Assembly (NCBI GenBank): GCA_023257195.1
Contig: JALRCU010000032.1
Coordinates: forward strand, 1-64,000
Direction of reading: 5' to 3'
DNA from: Holophagaceae bacterium
GTDB lineage: Bacteria; Acidobacteriota; Holophagae; Holophagales; Holophagaceae
DNA: 64,000 nt
This document shows, one piece after another, positions 18,495 through 27,430 of the stretch. The notes beneath the pieces were generated by a model. That model had not been told where the DNA came from. It made no database searches and was given only the letters and a program-made list of their open reading frames with translations. The translations under genes were made by a program, and so were the position numbers. Position 1 is the stretch's first letter. Each line of letters opens with the position of its first letter.

Positions 18495-19346
18495 ATGGAA
18501 GACACGACCTCAAAACCTAAGAAACTCTTTGCGGAAGACCAATCTAGGAACCCTCCTCCCGTTAATATCTTCGAAGCAGTCCTGAGACGATTTGCACGTA
18601 CGAGTTATTTGTTTGCTGTGCTTCTAATGTATTTTCTCGCTTCGATATCTTTTGGGATGGCTCTTGCTCCAGCCCTTTGGGTGAGCCACATGATGGTGTC
18701 GATCTTCTCTCCCTTAATGACTGGAGATTGGCTAGGTTGGTTCGTGATGGGTTTTACGTATGCATTAGCATTTTTTGTTTTTGGACTTTCCCTTATGGTG
18801 ACTGTCTGCGTTCTTAATTTCATTCTGCCTACGCGATTCAAAAGATTCAAGGGTGGTTACTACACCATCCATGCGGTACCTTGGTTTCTTCACAATGGAC
18901 TTTTCTATCTAGTTCGTTTTACATTCCTACCTTTCGCTACACTCACACCTTTTGGCATTCTTTTTCTCAAGGGAATGGGAATGAAAATTGGTAAACATGC
19001 ATTTATTAATACCGATTATATTAGTGATCCATCATTCATTGAACTCGGTGATGATGTCACCTTAGGAGGTAGTGTAAGAATTTTTGCTCATTATGGAGGG
19101 GGAGGTAATTTAGTCATCGCACCAATTAAAATCCATGATCGAGCCACATTGGGAGCTGGCTCATTGGTGATGGGCGATGTAGAAATCGGAGAAGGAGCTG
19201 TCATTCTTCCTCATTCCGTCCTCTTGCCTGGCGCTCGAGTACCGGCTGAAGAAACTTGGGGGGGTGTTCCTGCCCAACCGATTGATCGATCCGATATGCT
19301 TAAAATCAAACAGCGTATTCGGGGTCTCGAAGGACCTTCCTCTTGA
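18495..19346 (+). CDS. Membrane-anchored left-handed beta-helix (hexapeptide) acyltransferase-like protein
   Basis: The 283-residue protein has two to three membrane helices in its first 140 residues. It then has a hexapeptide-repeat beta helix: GKHAFINTDYISDPS, ELGDDVTLGGSV, DRATLGAGSLVMGDVEIG and EGAVILPHSVLLPGA, ending in the typical GVPAQPI. This resembles the terminal membrane acyltransferase module of Pls/PosA-type synthetases. Acetylation or acylation of a surface polymer is plausible, but the substrate is not shown. It may be cotranscribed with rnr, which starts 24 bp later. Confidence 0.8.
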   Translation: MEDTTSKPKKLFAEDQSRNPPPVNIFEAVLRRFARTSYLFAVLLMYFLASISFGMALAPALWVSHMMVSIFSPLMTGDWLGWFVMGFTYALAFFVFGLSLMVTVCVLNFILPTRFKRFKGGYYTIHAVPWFLHNGLFYLVRFTFLPFATLTPFGILFLKGMGMKIGKHAFINTDYISDPSFIELGDDVTLGGSVRIFAHYGGGGNLVIAPIKIHDRATLGAGSLVMGDVEIGEGAVILPHSVLLPGARVPAEETWGGVPAQPIDRSDMLKIKQRIRGLEGPSS

Positions 19347-19370
19347 AGTACATCACCGATAGGTTACCTT

Positions 19371-21548
19371 GTGACTCCTAAACCTACTCGATCGACCGCA
19401 ACCCCGTCTCAGAGTGGGCTAAGATATCTTGAGACTTTTGAAGCAAAGTACATAGGCCATCCTGATGGTGTTGGTTTCTCAGGATTTCTAAGACCTCAAG
19501 GAACATCTTCAAAGGGATCAGATGTACTAGTGGAATGGGGAACTCGACACGAAGCGCTTCACGGAGATCATGTTTTAGCCGAGATTACCGGCGATGATCG
19601 TAACGGCAGGGCTAAAGCTCGGATCATTAAAATCATAAAGTTTGGAACCCAAGCTGTTGCCGGTACCCTCCAAAAACAGCCCTGGGGGTGGCGTGTGCTT
19701 CCGCTAGAACAGAGGATTGGACCAATGATTACGGTACCTCCTTCTGATTTAGCCGAAGACGGAGATTGGGTCAGCGTTGAACTCCAAAGAGAGAAAGGCT
19801 CGACTCAACTTCAGGGCAAAGTTATCGCGCGCTTAGGCAAGAAGGGTGATCTTCGAATTGAAAATCGACTCACGGCCGAAATGTTTGGTATTCGACAAAC
19901 TTTTCCTGTGGCGGTGATGCAGGAATTAGCTCCTTTTCCTACCTCCGTTCCCTCGGAGTGGCTTCATAATCGTGAAGATCTTCGCAAGCACCTGACCTGT
20001 ACGATTGATCCGCCTACAGCAAAGGATTTTGATGATGCTATTTCTCTCGAAGTCCTTCCTGAAAATCAAGGAGGAGGATGGCTGCTTGGTGTTCATATCG
20101 CAGACGTTAGTTTTTACGTCAAAGAAGGAGGACCCCTCGATCAAGAATCACGCCTTCGCGGAACCTCGGTCTATTTTCCCGATGAGTGTATTCCGATGAT
20201 TCCTGATCGCCTCAGTGGTGATCTTTGTAGTCTTCGGGAGGGGGTAGATCGATTAACGCTCACGGCTTGGATCACTATTTCGCCTCAATTTGATATCTCC
20301 CATACATCATTTTCTGAGTCTGTTATTCATTCTAGGAAACGCCTCACTTATAACGATGTTCGCGATGCCTGTATTGATAAGCAGCCTGCTATACGAGCAA
20401 CTCTTGGGCCTGAACTATGTCACATGCTTGAAATCGGGCTTCAGGTAGCAGAGGGTTTAAAGATACTCCGGTTGAAGCGTGGGGCCGTCAATCTTGATAC
20501 CGAAGAAACCGAGTTTCATTTTGATGAAAAAGGCAAGGTTATTCGAGCTAATCCCTACGAACGTCATAATGCCCACAAAATGATAGAAGAATTTATGTTA
20601 CTCGCTAATGAAGCGGTGGCTCGTTTTTTTAACGATAAGAAAGTTCCTACCATATTTCGCATCCACGATGAGCCTGACCCCATCAAGTTAGAAGTTTTTG
20701 GAAATTTAGCACGTGCCTTTGGTCTTCTGGGTGTTCATGACGCACCTAGTCCTGATAATCTCAATCGATTACTCGATAAGGTTCGGGGTGGTTCCCTTGA
20801 AGCGCTGATGAATACTATGTTACTGAGATCTCTCAAGCGGGCGGAATATAGTGCAGATAATATCGGTCATTCGGGTCTTGCGCTAAAAGATTATCTACAT
20901 TTTACCAGTCCGATTCGTCGCTATCCCGATTTGATTGTCCATCGCAGCCTCAGAAAAATATTGAGGAAGGAGTCGTTTCCTGAAAATTTTTATGGACAGC
21001 TATCAAGCATTGCTCATGAATGCAGCGATGCTGAACAGAAAGCCGTAGAAGCCGAACGGGAGAATGTTCGTTGGAAAGCCTGCGATCTTATGCGTCCTTT
21101 CATCGGCAAAACGTTCCAGGGATTTGTTCAGGGATTCTCACCTAAAGCCATCTATATCCAATTATTAGATCCCTTTGTAGAAATTGGGTCCCCTATTGCC
21201 TCTTTAGGTTTAGGATTTAAAGTCGATGAACATCGAACCAAACTCGTAGGATCAAAGGGATCCGTGGTCATTGCGATTGGCGATTTTGTCACCATTGAAC
21301 TAGCTGGGATCGATGAGGATCAACACCGTATTTTTGGTTGGATTCTTAGCGCCAAGGCAAAAGACGGAAAGGGCAAGGTCTTTAGTTTTCAACCTAATAA
21401 GAGTGCGAGGACCCAAGATTTATTCGAAAAACCTAAACGACTGCCTGGACGAGCTGGTAAATCGGGACGCCCCTGGTCCCCCAAGAAGGAAAAGCGGAAA
21501 GATCGATCCTCGGGTCAACATAAAAAAGGTAAAAAAAAGAAACGCTAG
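19371..21548 (+). CDS. rnr: Ribonuclease R (RNB-family 3'-5' exoribonuclease)
   Basis: The 725-residue protein has cold-shock/OB domains up to about residue 200, then the RNB catalytic block with CTIDPPTAKDFDDAISLE, whose Asp residues bind Mg2+. HFTSPIRRYPDLIVHR is the RNB signature, followed by an S1 domain and a Lys/Arg-rich tail (PKKEKRKDRSS, KKGKKKKR) that helps RNase R unwind structured RNA. The start is GTG 19371 with AGG 8 nt upstream. Length is a little under that of E. coli RNase R. It probably shares a transcript with ruvC, which starts 19 bp downstream. Confidence 0.97.
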   Translation: MTPKPTRSTATPSQSGLRYLETFEAKYIGHPDGVGFSGFLRPQGTSSKGSDVLVEWGTRHEALHGDHVLAEITGDDRNGRAKARIIKIIKFGTQAVAGTLQKQPWGWRVLPLEQRIGPMITVPPSDLAEDGDWVSVELQREKGSTQLQGKVIARLGKKGDLRIENRLTAEMFGIRQTFPVAVMQELAPFPTSVPSEWLHNREDLRKHLTCTIDPPTAKDFDDAISLEVLPENQGGGWLLGVHIADVSFYVKEGGPLDQESRLRGTSVYFPDECIPMIPDRLSGDLCSLREGVDRLTLTAWITISPQFDISHTSFSESVIHSRKRLTYNDVRDACIDKQPAIRATLGPELCHMLEIGLQVAEGLKILRLKRGAVNLDTEETEFHFDEKGKVIRANPYERHNAHKMIEEFMLLANEAVARFFNDKKVPTIFRIHDEPDPIKLEVFGNLARAFGLLGVHDAPSPDNLNRLLDKVRGGSLEALMNTMLLRSLKRAEYSADNIGHSGLALKDYLHFTSPIRRYPDLIVHRSLRKILRKESFPENFYGQLSSIAHECSDAEQKAVEAERENVRWKACDLMRPFIGKTFQGFVQGFSPKAIYIQLLDPFVEIGSPIASLGLGFKVDEHRTKLVGSKGSVVIAIGDFVTIELAGIDEDQHRIFGWILSAKAKDGKGKVFSFQPNKSARTQDLFEKPKRLPGRAGKSGRPWSPKKEKRKDRSSGQHKKGKKKKR

Positions 21549-21567
21549 GGGTTTATAGTCTAGGGTT

Positions 21568-22053
21568 ATGGCCATTAAAGCAGCGAGACGATGTTTGGGG
21601 GTTGATCCTGGATCAATCGCCTGCGGCTGGGCTATCGTTGAACAGAAAGGTAATCAGCTCGCTTTAGTAGACTCTGGAGTCATTCGTTCAAAGAGTAGCG
21701 AACCCTTCCCTAAGCGTTGCCTTAAAATCCACCAAGCCCTCGCACAATGCATCCAAAGTCATAAGCCGACATTTATGGCTGTCGAATCTCCCTTTGTAGA
21801 AAAGAATGCAGCCACGGCAATCAAATTGGGCCAAATTCGGGGAGCTATTCTTCTGACCGGATCTCTTTTTGATCTAGAAGTGGGAGATTACAACCCCATG
21901 CAAATCAAAAAAGCCGTCAGTGGCTATGGATGGGCAGGAAAAGATCAGGTAGGCAAGATGGTCAAGCTTATATTGGGTCTTAAAGAAGCATTGCCTACGG
22001 ATGCAGCCGATGCCGCAGCAGTTGCTATCGGGCACCTGATGGCAACTCGCTGA
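21568..22053 (+). CDS. ruvC: Holliday-junction resolvase RuvC
   Basis: The 161-residue protein has the four acidic catalytic residues in family order: VDPGS (Asp13), the Glu of AVESPF, and the late pair in TDAADAAAVAIGH. The FVEKNAATAIKLGQIRGA helix is typical of RuvC. It cleaves four-way junctions made during recombination repair. The partners ruvA and ruvB are not in the window. The gene follows rnr closely and converges with the DUF255 gene 11 bp away. Confidence 0.96.
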   Translation: MAIKAARRCLGVDPGSIACGWAIVEQKGNQLALVDSGVIRSKSSEPFPKRCLKIHQALAQCIQSHKPTFMAVESPFVEKNAATAIKLGQIRGAILLTGSLFDLEVGDYNPMQIKKAVSGYGWAGKDQVGKMVKLILGLKEALPTDAADAAAVAIGHLMATR

Positions 22054-22064
22054 TGCTCAATGAT

Positions 22065-24059
22065 TCAGTATTTTTTAATAAACTTGTTGAACTCATCAAG
22101 TTCATTCAAGGGGGCTGAGCAAGTCTGGCCCTCGCAAATATAGATCAATGCCTTATCGGATAACCCCTGTCGCCCTTGATAATGTGGAAGAGATCCTGTT
22201 TTCCCAACGATTAGACTCAGTTGCGGTAAGTACTTCTGATTAAGGGATCCTAAAGCTTTTGTAATCAAAGGATCTTGAGGATCACCCACCATAACAATTT
22301 CCAGAGAAGGTTTTAGATACAGATCAAGCACTGAGAGCATACTGAGCATTGCGCGAGGTCTTTGTTCTAACCATTTTCCGCAGGCTTTGAAGGATTGGTC
22401 TACTATTTTTAGATAATCAGGAAGAGAGAAATATCGTGCTAGTCGTATGAGCGCACGAAGGGCTTGAGAATTAGGACTGGGGATGGCCTGATCATAGACA
22501 TTCTTGATGGGAAAGAGGGTATCCGTATTCCGGGGATCACTAGAATAGAAGCCACCAAGATTTCGATCATAAAATTTAGTTATCAAAATCTCCATGAGGT
22601 CCCTTGATTGATGAAGCCGTTGCTCGTTATGATCTGCTTCATAGAGATCAATAAGTCCATTAGCAACAAAAGCGTAATCTTCGCAAAATCCTGGCGTATG
22701 ACGCTGACCCTTACGGTATACACGATAGAGATTTGTGCCATCCCAGAGTTCACTCATTAAGAATTCAGCTATGCTTTGTGCTTGATCTAGATAAATTTTT
22801 TGGTTGGTTACTCGATATCCTTTTGCAAAAGCAGAAAGGGCTAAGCCATTCCAAGATGCCAAGATCTTATCATCCAAGTGAGGTCGCACACGTTGATTTC
22901 GATAACGTAAAAGTTTGTCTTTGCAGGCTTTTTCCTTCACGTTGCCCAAAGGGGCTGCTTGCATCCCCGAGAACCGATGAAGAATATTGTGGCCCTCAAA
23001 ATTACCTTCCTTCGTAACCCCAAAGACGCCCATAAAGTCTTTGGCATCTTGATCAAGGCACTGTTGAATTTCTTTTTCAGTGAAAACATAGAACTTTCCC
23101 TCGACACCCTCACTGTCCGCATCTTCAGTTGAATAGATGCCACCTCTAGGATCTGTCATATCACGTAAAAGGTAACGAAGGGTCTCCTCTGCGGTTATAC
23201 GGTACTGCGACTTTCCTGAACGTACATAGCCATCAAAATATATCAAGGCCAATTGGGCATTATCGTAGAGCATTTTTTCAAAGTGAGGGACGAGCCACTG
23301 TCGATCTGTCGAATACCGGGCGAAACCCCCCGCCAGGTGATCAAAGAGGCCCCCCTCCCACATCGCGTCCAAGGTTTTAAAGGCCATGACCTGATGAGTG
23401 GCTTCATTATGTTTAAAAATAAGATCAATAGCCATCTGCTGAGGAAACTTGGGAGCCGAACCAAAACCTCCCCACTCCTTATCGAATTCTTGGGATAACT
23501 GTCCAATCGCTTGGTCAATAATCTTCGAGTCGAGTGGAGCATTGGTTTCTTCAGGTGAAGATATTCTTTTCATTTCCTTAACAAGCTCATCTGCTTGAAG
23601 TTTAAGATCATGAGATTTCTCAGACCATAGCTTCTCTATATTTTCGAGCAACTGAATAAACCCGGGCATCCCCTGCCGAGGCTCTCGTGGAAAATAAGTT
23701 CCTCCAAAAAAGGGTTTTAAATCAGGGGTGAGCCATACACTCATCGGCCATCCACCTCTTCGGGTAACCAATTGAACCGCATCCATATAGAGATCATCGA
23801 GATCAGGGCGTTCCTCGCGATCAACTTTGATGGATACAAACCCGCGATTTAGAACCGCAGCTACCTCATCATTCTCGAACGACTCATGTTCCATAACATG
23901 GCACCAATGACAGGCACTGTAGCCAATTGACAAAAAGATGGGCTTATTCTCCTTGCGAGCTTTCACGAGGGCTTCTTCGGACCATGGGTACCAATCCACA
24001 GGATTATTGGCGTGTTGGATCAAATAGGGGCTAAGACTCTGACTCAATCGATTAGGCAT
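22065..24059 (-). CDS. Thioredoxin-domain protein, DUF255/YyaL (spermatogenesis-associated protein 20-like)
   Basis: The 664-residue protein begins with a thioredoxin fold containing [13 protein letters not shown] and the CHWCHVME redox motif. An (alpha/alpha)6-barrel-like region follows, similar to cellobiose epimerases/N-acylglucosamine 2-epimerases: [57 protein letters not shown] and [19 protein letters not shown]. These are the defining YyaL/SPATA20 landmarks. The function is not established for the family. The domain order suggests a redox-regulated carbohydrate- or peptide-processing enzyme. No clear ribosome site precedes ATG 24059. Confidence 0.93.
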   Translation of the reverse strand: MPNRLSQSLSPYLIQHANNPVDWYPWSEEALVKARKENKPIFLSIGYSACHWCHVMEHESFENDEVAAVLNRGFVSIKVDREERPDLDDLYMDAVQLVTRRGGWPMSVWLTPDLKPFFGGTYFPREPRQGMPGFIQLLENIEKLWSEKSHDLKLQADELVKEMKRISSPEETNAPLDSKIIDQAIGQLSQEFDKEWGGFGSAPKFPQQMAIDLIFKHNEATHQVMAFKTLDAMWEGGLFDHLAGGFARYSTDRQWLVPHFEKMLYDNAQLALIYFDGYVRSGKSQYRITAEETLRYLLRDMTDPRGGIYSTEDADSEGVEGKFYVFTEKEIQQCLDQDAKDFMGVFGVTKEGNFEGHNILHRFSGMQAAPLGNVKEKACKDKLLRYRNQRVRPHLDDKILASWNGLALSAFAKGYRVTNQKIYLDQAQSIAEFLMSELWDGTNLYRVYRKGQRHTPGFCEDYAFVANGLIDLYEADHNEQRLHQSRDLMEILITKFYDRNLGGFYSSDPRNTDTLFPIKNVYDQAIPSPNSQALRALIRLARYFSLPDYLKIVDQSFKACGKWLEQRPRAMLSMLSVLDLYLKPSLEIVMVGDPQDPLITKALGSLNQKYLPQLSLIVGKTGSLPHYQGRQGLSDKALIYICEGQTCSAPLNELDEFNKFIKKY

Positions 24060-24142
24060 AAGGGTAGTAGGCTTCGAGGGGGATTGTGGGGTTTATTTCA
24101 TAGTCTCATGCATGATTCTAGGGGTCCTTAGTCTATTTCGAC

Positions 24143-24171
24143 TTGGAAAGAATCTTTTCCTTCGGTAAACT
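24143..24171 (+). promoter_or_regulatory. Sigma70-type promoter for rpsP
   Basis: TTGGAA at 24143-24148 and TAAACT at 24166-24171 are 17 bp apart, matching the layout upstream of rpsU and tRNA-Val. The predicted start point falls near 24178, only about 13 nt before the rpsP ATG, leaving room for the AGGAG ribosome site at 24181-24185. Confidence 0.5.
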
Positions 24172-24190
24172 AAGAAGTTCAGGAGATCCA

Positions 24191-24433
24191 ATGCTGTCCA
24201 TACGATTAGCCCGAAATGGCACCAAAAAGAAACCTTTTTATCACATCGTTGTTTCTGAAAATGCCCAAATACCTACTAGTCAATCCATCGAGGTTTTGGG
24301 ATACGTGAACCCAAAAAATAACTCGCCCGAAGGGACTAAGATTGATGTGGAGCGAGCCAAGGTTTGGATTGCGAAAGGTGCTAAGCCATCCGAGTCTGTC
24401 GCAGAACTCTTCAAGAGACACTCTATTATCTAA
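24191..24433 (+). CDS. rpsP: Small ribosomal subunit protein bS16
   Basis: From ATG 24191 the product is 80 residues and opens MLSIRLARNGTKKKPFYHIV, exactly like bS16. AGGAG lies 5 nt upstream, so longer frames starting at 24143 are not real. The family normally sits in rpsP-rimM-trmD-rplS. Here rimM follows but the minus-strand sppA gene comes next, so trmD and rplS lie elsewhere. bS16 is needed for assembly of the 30S body. Confidence 0.97.
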   Translation: MLSIRLARNGTKKKPFYHIVVSENAQIPTSQSIEVLGYVNPKNNSPEGTKIDVERAKVWIAKGAKPSESVAELFKRHSII

Positions 24434-24458
24434 TTGGCTTTCTATTCTTTATCAAAGA

Positions 24459-24480
24459 GGCTGGGGTTCCCGGCCTTTTT
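24459..24480 (+). terminator. Terminator-like hairpin between rpsP and rimM
   Basis: GGCTGGG (24459-24465) can pair with CCCGGCC (24469-24475) with one U-G pair and a three-base loop, followed by five Ts. It could reduce readthrough from rpsP into rimM or act as an attenuator giving more S16 than RimM. Confidence 0.55.
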
Positions 24481-24514
24481 ACTTTAAGGTCCCCATGAAC
24501 TTAGAAGTATTATT

Positions 24515-25060
24515 GTGATCCTAATCGGTAAGATCTCCAAGGCCCAAGGCCTTAAAGGCGAACTAATTCTTTATGCCACTACGGACCACCCTTTACTCCT
24601 TCCCCAGCGACAGGGTTTGATCTTGGGTCCACCAAATGTTGATTGGAGCGATGAGGTTCCCGACAATCGGGCTATTCCTTGCCAGGTCGTGAATGTCAGA
24701 GAGCAAAAAAATAAACCGTGCATCCGACTCAAGGGATTCGATGATCGAACCTCAGTTGAGCCACTCATTGGCATGAGTCTTTGGATGCCTGAAGATCAAG
24801 TTTCTCTATCTCCCGGTGAAAGTTTTCGACACGAGTGGGTCGGCTTACCCGTAACTTTATCCAATGGGACCCCCGTGGGCCGTGTTGTACGTTTAGAGTC
24901 GACACCTATGGGTTATGACATGGTCGTAGTTCAACCGGAGCACTCAAAAACTACTCTTCTTATTCCCTACATTAAGAAGTGGTGGAAAGTAGATCTCTCG
25001 CAGCGATTGCTAGAAGTTGATCCACCCGAGGGCTTAGTCGACCAGAACCTAGACGAATAG
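24515..25060 (+). CDS. rimM: Ribosome maturation factor RimM
   Basis: The 181-residue protein starts GTG 24515 and opens ILIGKISKAQGLKGELIL, the RimM N-terminal barrel. The second PRC-barrel half carries ESFRHEWVGLPV, GRVVRLESTPMGYDMVVV and IPYIKKWWKVDLSQRLLEVDPPEGL, the conserved C-terminal signature. RimM binds S19 and helps mature the 3' domain of 16S rRNA. No strong ribosome site is seen. It lies 81 bp after rpsP behind a hairpin and abuts sppA, which converges from the other strand. Confidence 0.95.
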   Translation: MILIGKISKAQGLKGELILYATTDHPLLLPQRQGLILGPPNVDWSDEVPDNRAIPCQVVNVREQKNKPCIRLKGFDDRTSVEPLIGMSLWMPEDQVSLSPGESFRHEWVGLPVTLSNGTPVGRVVRLESTPMGYDMVVVQPEHSKTTLLIPYIKKWWKVDLSQRLLEVDPPEGLVDQNLDE

Positions 25061-25062
25061 TT

Positions 25063-26844
25063 CTATTTTATATTTAGATCGTAGGGCATCCTGGCGTAGA
25101 TGCCATTCGGATCATTTAGAGAATTCAGCCAACTAAACTGATTTCTGATTTGCCGACCTAATACACTCATTTTCCCATAGGCGATAGGGTCATCTTCTCT
25201 CAGGAATTTCAAAATCCGCTCAACGGTTCCTAGGGGTGGCTCGGCATACTCAATCTGATAGTCATCACCTAATTTTGCAATAAGTGCCGCATGATCGATT
25301 GCTTGTGAAAGACCTCCAAGTTCGTCAACAAGGCCTAACTTGATTGCTTCTTTACCAGACCAAACGCGTCCTTGGGCAATTTCATTTACAAATTCAGGTT
25401 TAAGGCGTCGACCTTCTGCAACCATTTTAATGAAGTCGTCGTAAATCTTATCAACACCTAACTGATAACGAGCGAGTTCAGCCGAAGTCTTAGGTCGAGA
25501 GGTAGTTTGCATTGCGGCTAACTCAGCAGTTTTTACTTCGTCCCAAGTGATGCCAACAGAGTTACCTAAGCCTTTGATATTGGGGAAGAGACCAAAAACT
25601 CCGATAGAGCCGGTAATCGTATTGGGTTGGGCAAAAATACGATTTGCGTATGTCGAAATCCAATAACCGCCCGAGGCAGCGACATAACCCATCGAAACAA
25701 CAACGGGTTTATCTTTTTGAATTAAAACCAATTCTCTTTGGATGAGTTCTGACGCATATGCGCTTCCGCCTGGACTATTGACTCGAAGCACAACAGCTTT
25801 TACTGAAGAATCCGAGCGAAGACGACGTAATTGACGACTCAGGGATTCTCCCCCGATTTCACCGATCGAACCATTGCCATCAACGATTGTACCCTCGGCA
25901 AATACAACGGCAATACGATTCTCACTGCTGCGAGGAGTTGCATCGTCTTCATCGGCTTTGAGATAACGTTGCAAAGAGATCTGATTGAAAGTTTTATCCG
26001 ATTCTTTTTTACCGCTCAAAACCTTGAGTTCACTAAGAACATCGTTATCTTCCTTGATTTCATCAATCATCCCTAGGGATTTGGCTTCTCCGGCGAAAAG
26101 AAATCCTTTTTCATCGGCAATTGTTTGGATTTGATCAAGCTGAATCTTTCGATCTGCACTGATGGCCAGTTTCCATTCTGACCATATATCAGTAAGGAGC
26201 TTGGTCGTTTGTTCCCGACTTGCTTCGCTCATTTTATTAGTAGTAAATGGCTCAACGGCTGACTTATATTTCCCCACACGTGTTACCTGAATATCGATAC
26301 CGTATTTTTTTAAAGCATCACCATAAAACATAGGCTCAGCTGCGAATCCATTCATTTCTATAACACCCATGGGATCTAAGTAGAGACGGGTGGCTGCTGC
26401 TACCAACATTAAATCTGATTTTGACCAACCTGAGTTAAAGGCATAAATAGGTTTTTTAGTTTTGAAGCGAATCAAGGCTTCTCGAATTTCCTTCAGAACT
26501 GCAGGACCGGCTCCAGTAAGATTACCTTTTATATATAGAGCCGAAATACGATCATCCTCTTGGGCTTTGTCAAGAGCCTTAATGATATTGGTCATGGATA
26601 TAGATTTTGGACTTTCTTGACCTGAAAATTGCGAGGCTAGGTCCGAGAAGGGATCATCGTCTGGGGATTGTTCAGTGATATTAATATCCATATTGAAAAC
26701 TAAAACTGTCTTATCTTTAATTTTGATATCGGTGTCTGACGATTCTGCTACAGCACCGATAGCAAAAACACTACAAACGGTCATCACGCCGAGCGTTAAG
26801 ATTGCCAGAATACTAGCAAAAAAGAATTTGATAAAATCTTTCAT
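25063..26844 (-). CDS. sppA: Signal peptide peptidase SppA, 67-kDa type
   Basis: The 593-residue protein has an N-terminal membrane anchor (about 7-33) and two tandem ClpP/crotonase-like domains, as in E. coli SppA. The catalytic Lys is in VTRVGKYKSAVEPF in the first half and the Ser in NSPGGSAYASELI in the second. PNTITGSIGVFG and the VWSGKEAIKLGLVDELGG segment are further family landmarks. It degrades leftover signal peptides in the membrane. ATG 26844 has GGAG 7 nt upstream, and a TATAAT box lies just before it. Confidence 0.95.
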   Translation of the reverse strand: MKDFIKFFFASILAILTLGVMTVCSVFAIGAVAESSDTDIKIKDKTVLVFNMDINITEQSPDDDPFSDLASQFSGQESPKSISMTNIIKALDKAQEDDRISALYIKGNLTGAGPAVLKEIREALIRFKTKKPIYAFNSGWSKSDLMLVAAATRLYLDPMGVIEMNGFAAEPMFYGDALKKYGIDIQVTRVGKYKSAVEPFTTNKMSEASREQTTKLLTDIWSEWKLAISADRKIQLDQIQTIADEKGFLFAGEAKSLGMIDEIKEDNDVLSELKVLSGKKESDKTFNQISLQRYLKADEDDATPRSSENRIAVVFAEGTIVDGNGSIGEIGGESLSRQLRRLRSDSSVKAVVLRVNSPGGSAYASELIQRELVLIQKDKPVVVSMGYVAASGGYWISTYANRIFAQPNTITGSIGVFGLFPNIKGLGNSVGITWDEVKTAELAAMQTTSRPKTSAELARYQLGVDKIYDDFIKMVAEGRRLKPEFVNEIAQGRVWSGKEAIKLGLVDELGGLSQAIDHAALIAKLGDDYQIEYAEPPLGTVERILKFLREDDPIAYGKMSVLGRQIRNQFSWLNSLNDPNGIYARMPYDLNIK

Positions 26845-26867
26845 TTCTTACTCCATCTCAAAATACC

Positions 26868-26873
26868 ATTATA
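26868..26873 (-). promoter_or_regulatory. Candidate -10 box for sppA
   Basis: On the minus strand this is a perfect TATAAT, 24 bp before the sppA start. The best -35 is TTGGGG at 26893-26898, with a long 19-bp spacer, so the assignment is tentative. Confidence 0.4.
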
Positions 26874-27004
26874 AATGAATTGCAAGTATCATCCCCAAAA
26901 TCAAGTGCTTGGCCAACGGTTGATTGGTGAGATCAATCGTCAAGTACAAGTGGATGATTCGTATCCACACTAGGATAGAATAGAGATTACTAAAGGAGCT
27001 AGGC

Positions 27005-27427
27005 ATGTCGAATTACCCCGAACATATGGTAGCCCCTATGAGACAAGAACTTGTGCAGGCTGGGTTTAAAGAACTCAGAGATCCGCAGCAGGTCGAGGAG
27101 GCATTGAGTCAAGATGGCTTAACGCTTTTAGTTGTCAATAGTGTCTGCGGATGCGCTGCAGCAGGTGCTCGCCCAGGCGTACTCCATGCGCTGAGGGATG
27201 GGCTCAAGTTTGACCATTTAACAACGGTCTTTGCCGGGATGGAAAAAGAGGCAACATCCAAAGCTCGTGAATATTTCGAAGGCGTATCTCCGACGTCTCC
27301 TCAAGCAGCTATTCTCCAAAATGGTCAATTGAAATTCCTCATGCAGCGTCCTGATTTTCTGGGTAAAAGTCCGGAAGAAATTGCTGCGACACTTAAAAAA
27401 GCTTATCAAGAACTTGAAGGCATCTAA
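27005..27427 (+). CDS. Bacilliredoxin, BrxA/BrxB (YphP/YqiW) family
   Basis: The 140-residue protein has the family's CGC motif in NSVCGCAAAGARPGV, a thioredoxin-like fold with the unusual Cys-Gly-Cys active site, and length typical of YphP. In Firmicutes these remove bacillithiol from proteins. They also occur in other phyla, including ones that make bacillithiol or related thiols, so presence here hints at bacillithiol, though no bshA/B/C is in the window. ATG 27005 has AAGGAG 8 nt upstream. It converges with the first E1 gene, 3 bp away. Confidence 0.93.
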   Translation: MSNYPEHMVAPMRQELVQAGFKELRDPQQVEEALSQDGLTLLVVNSVCGCAAAGARPGVLHALRDGLKFDHLTTVFAGMEKEATSKAREYFEGVSPTSPQAAILQNGQLKFLMQRPDFLGKSPEEIAATLKKAYQELEGI

Positions 27428-27430
27428 GTC

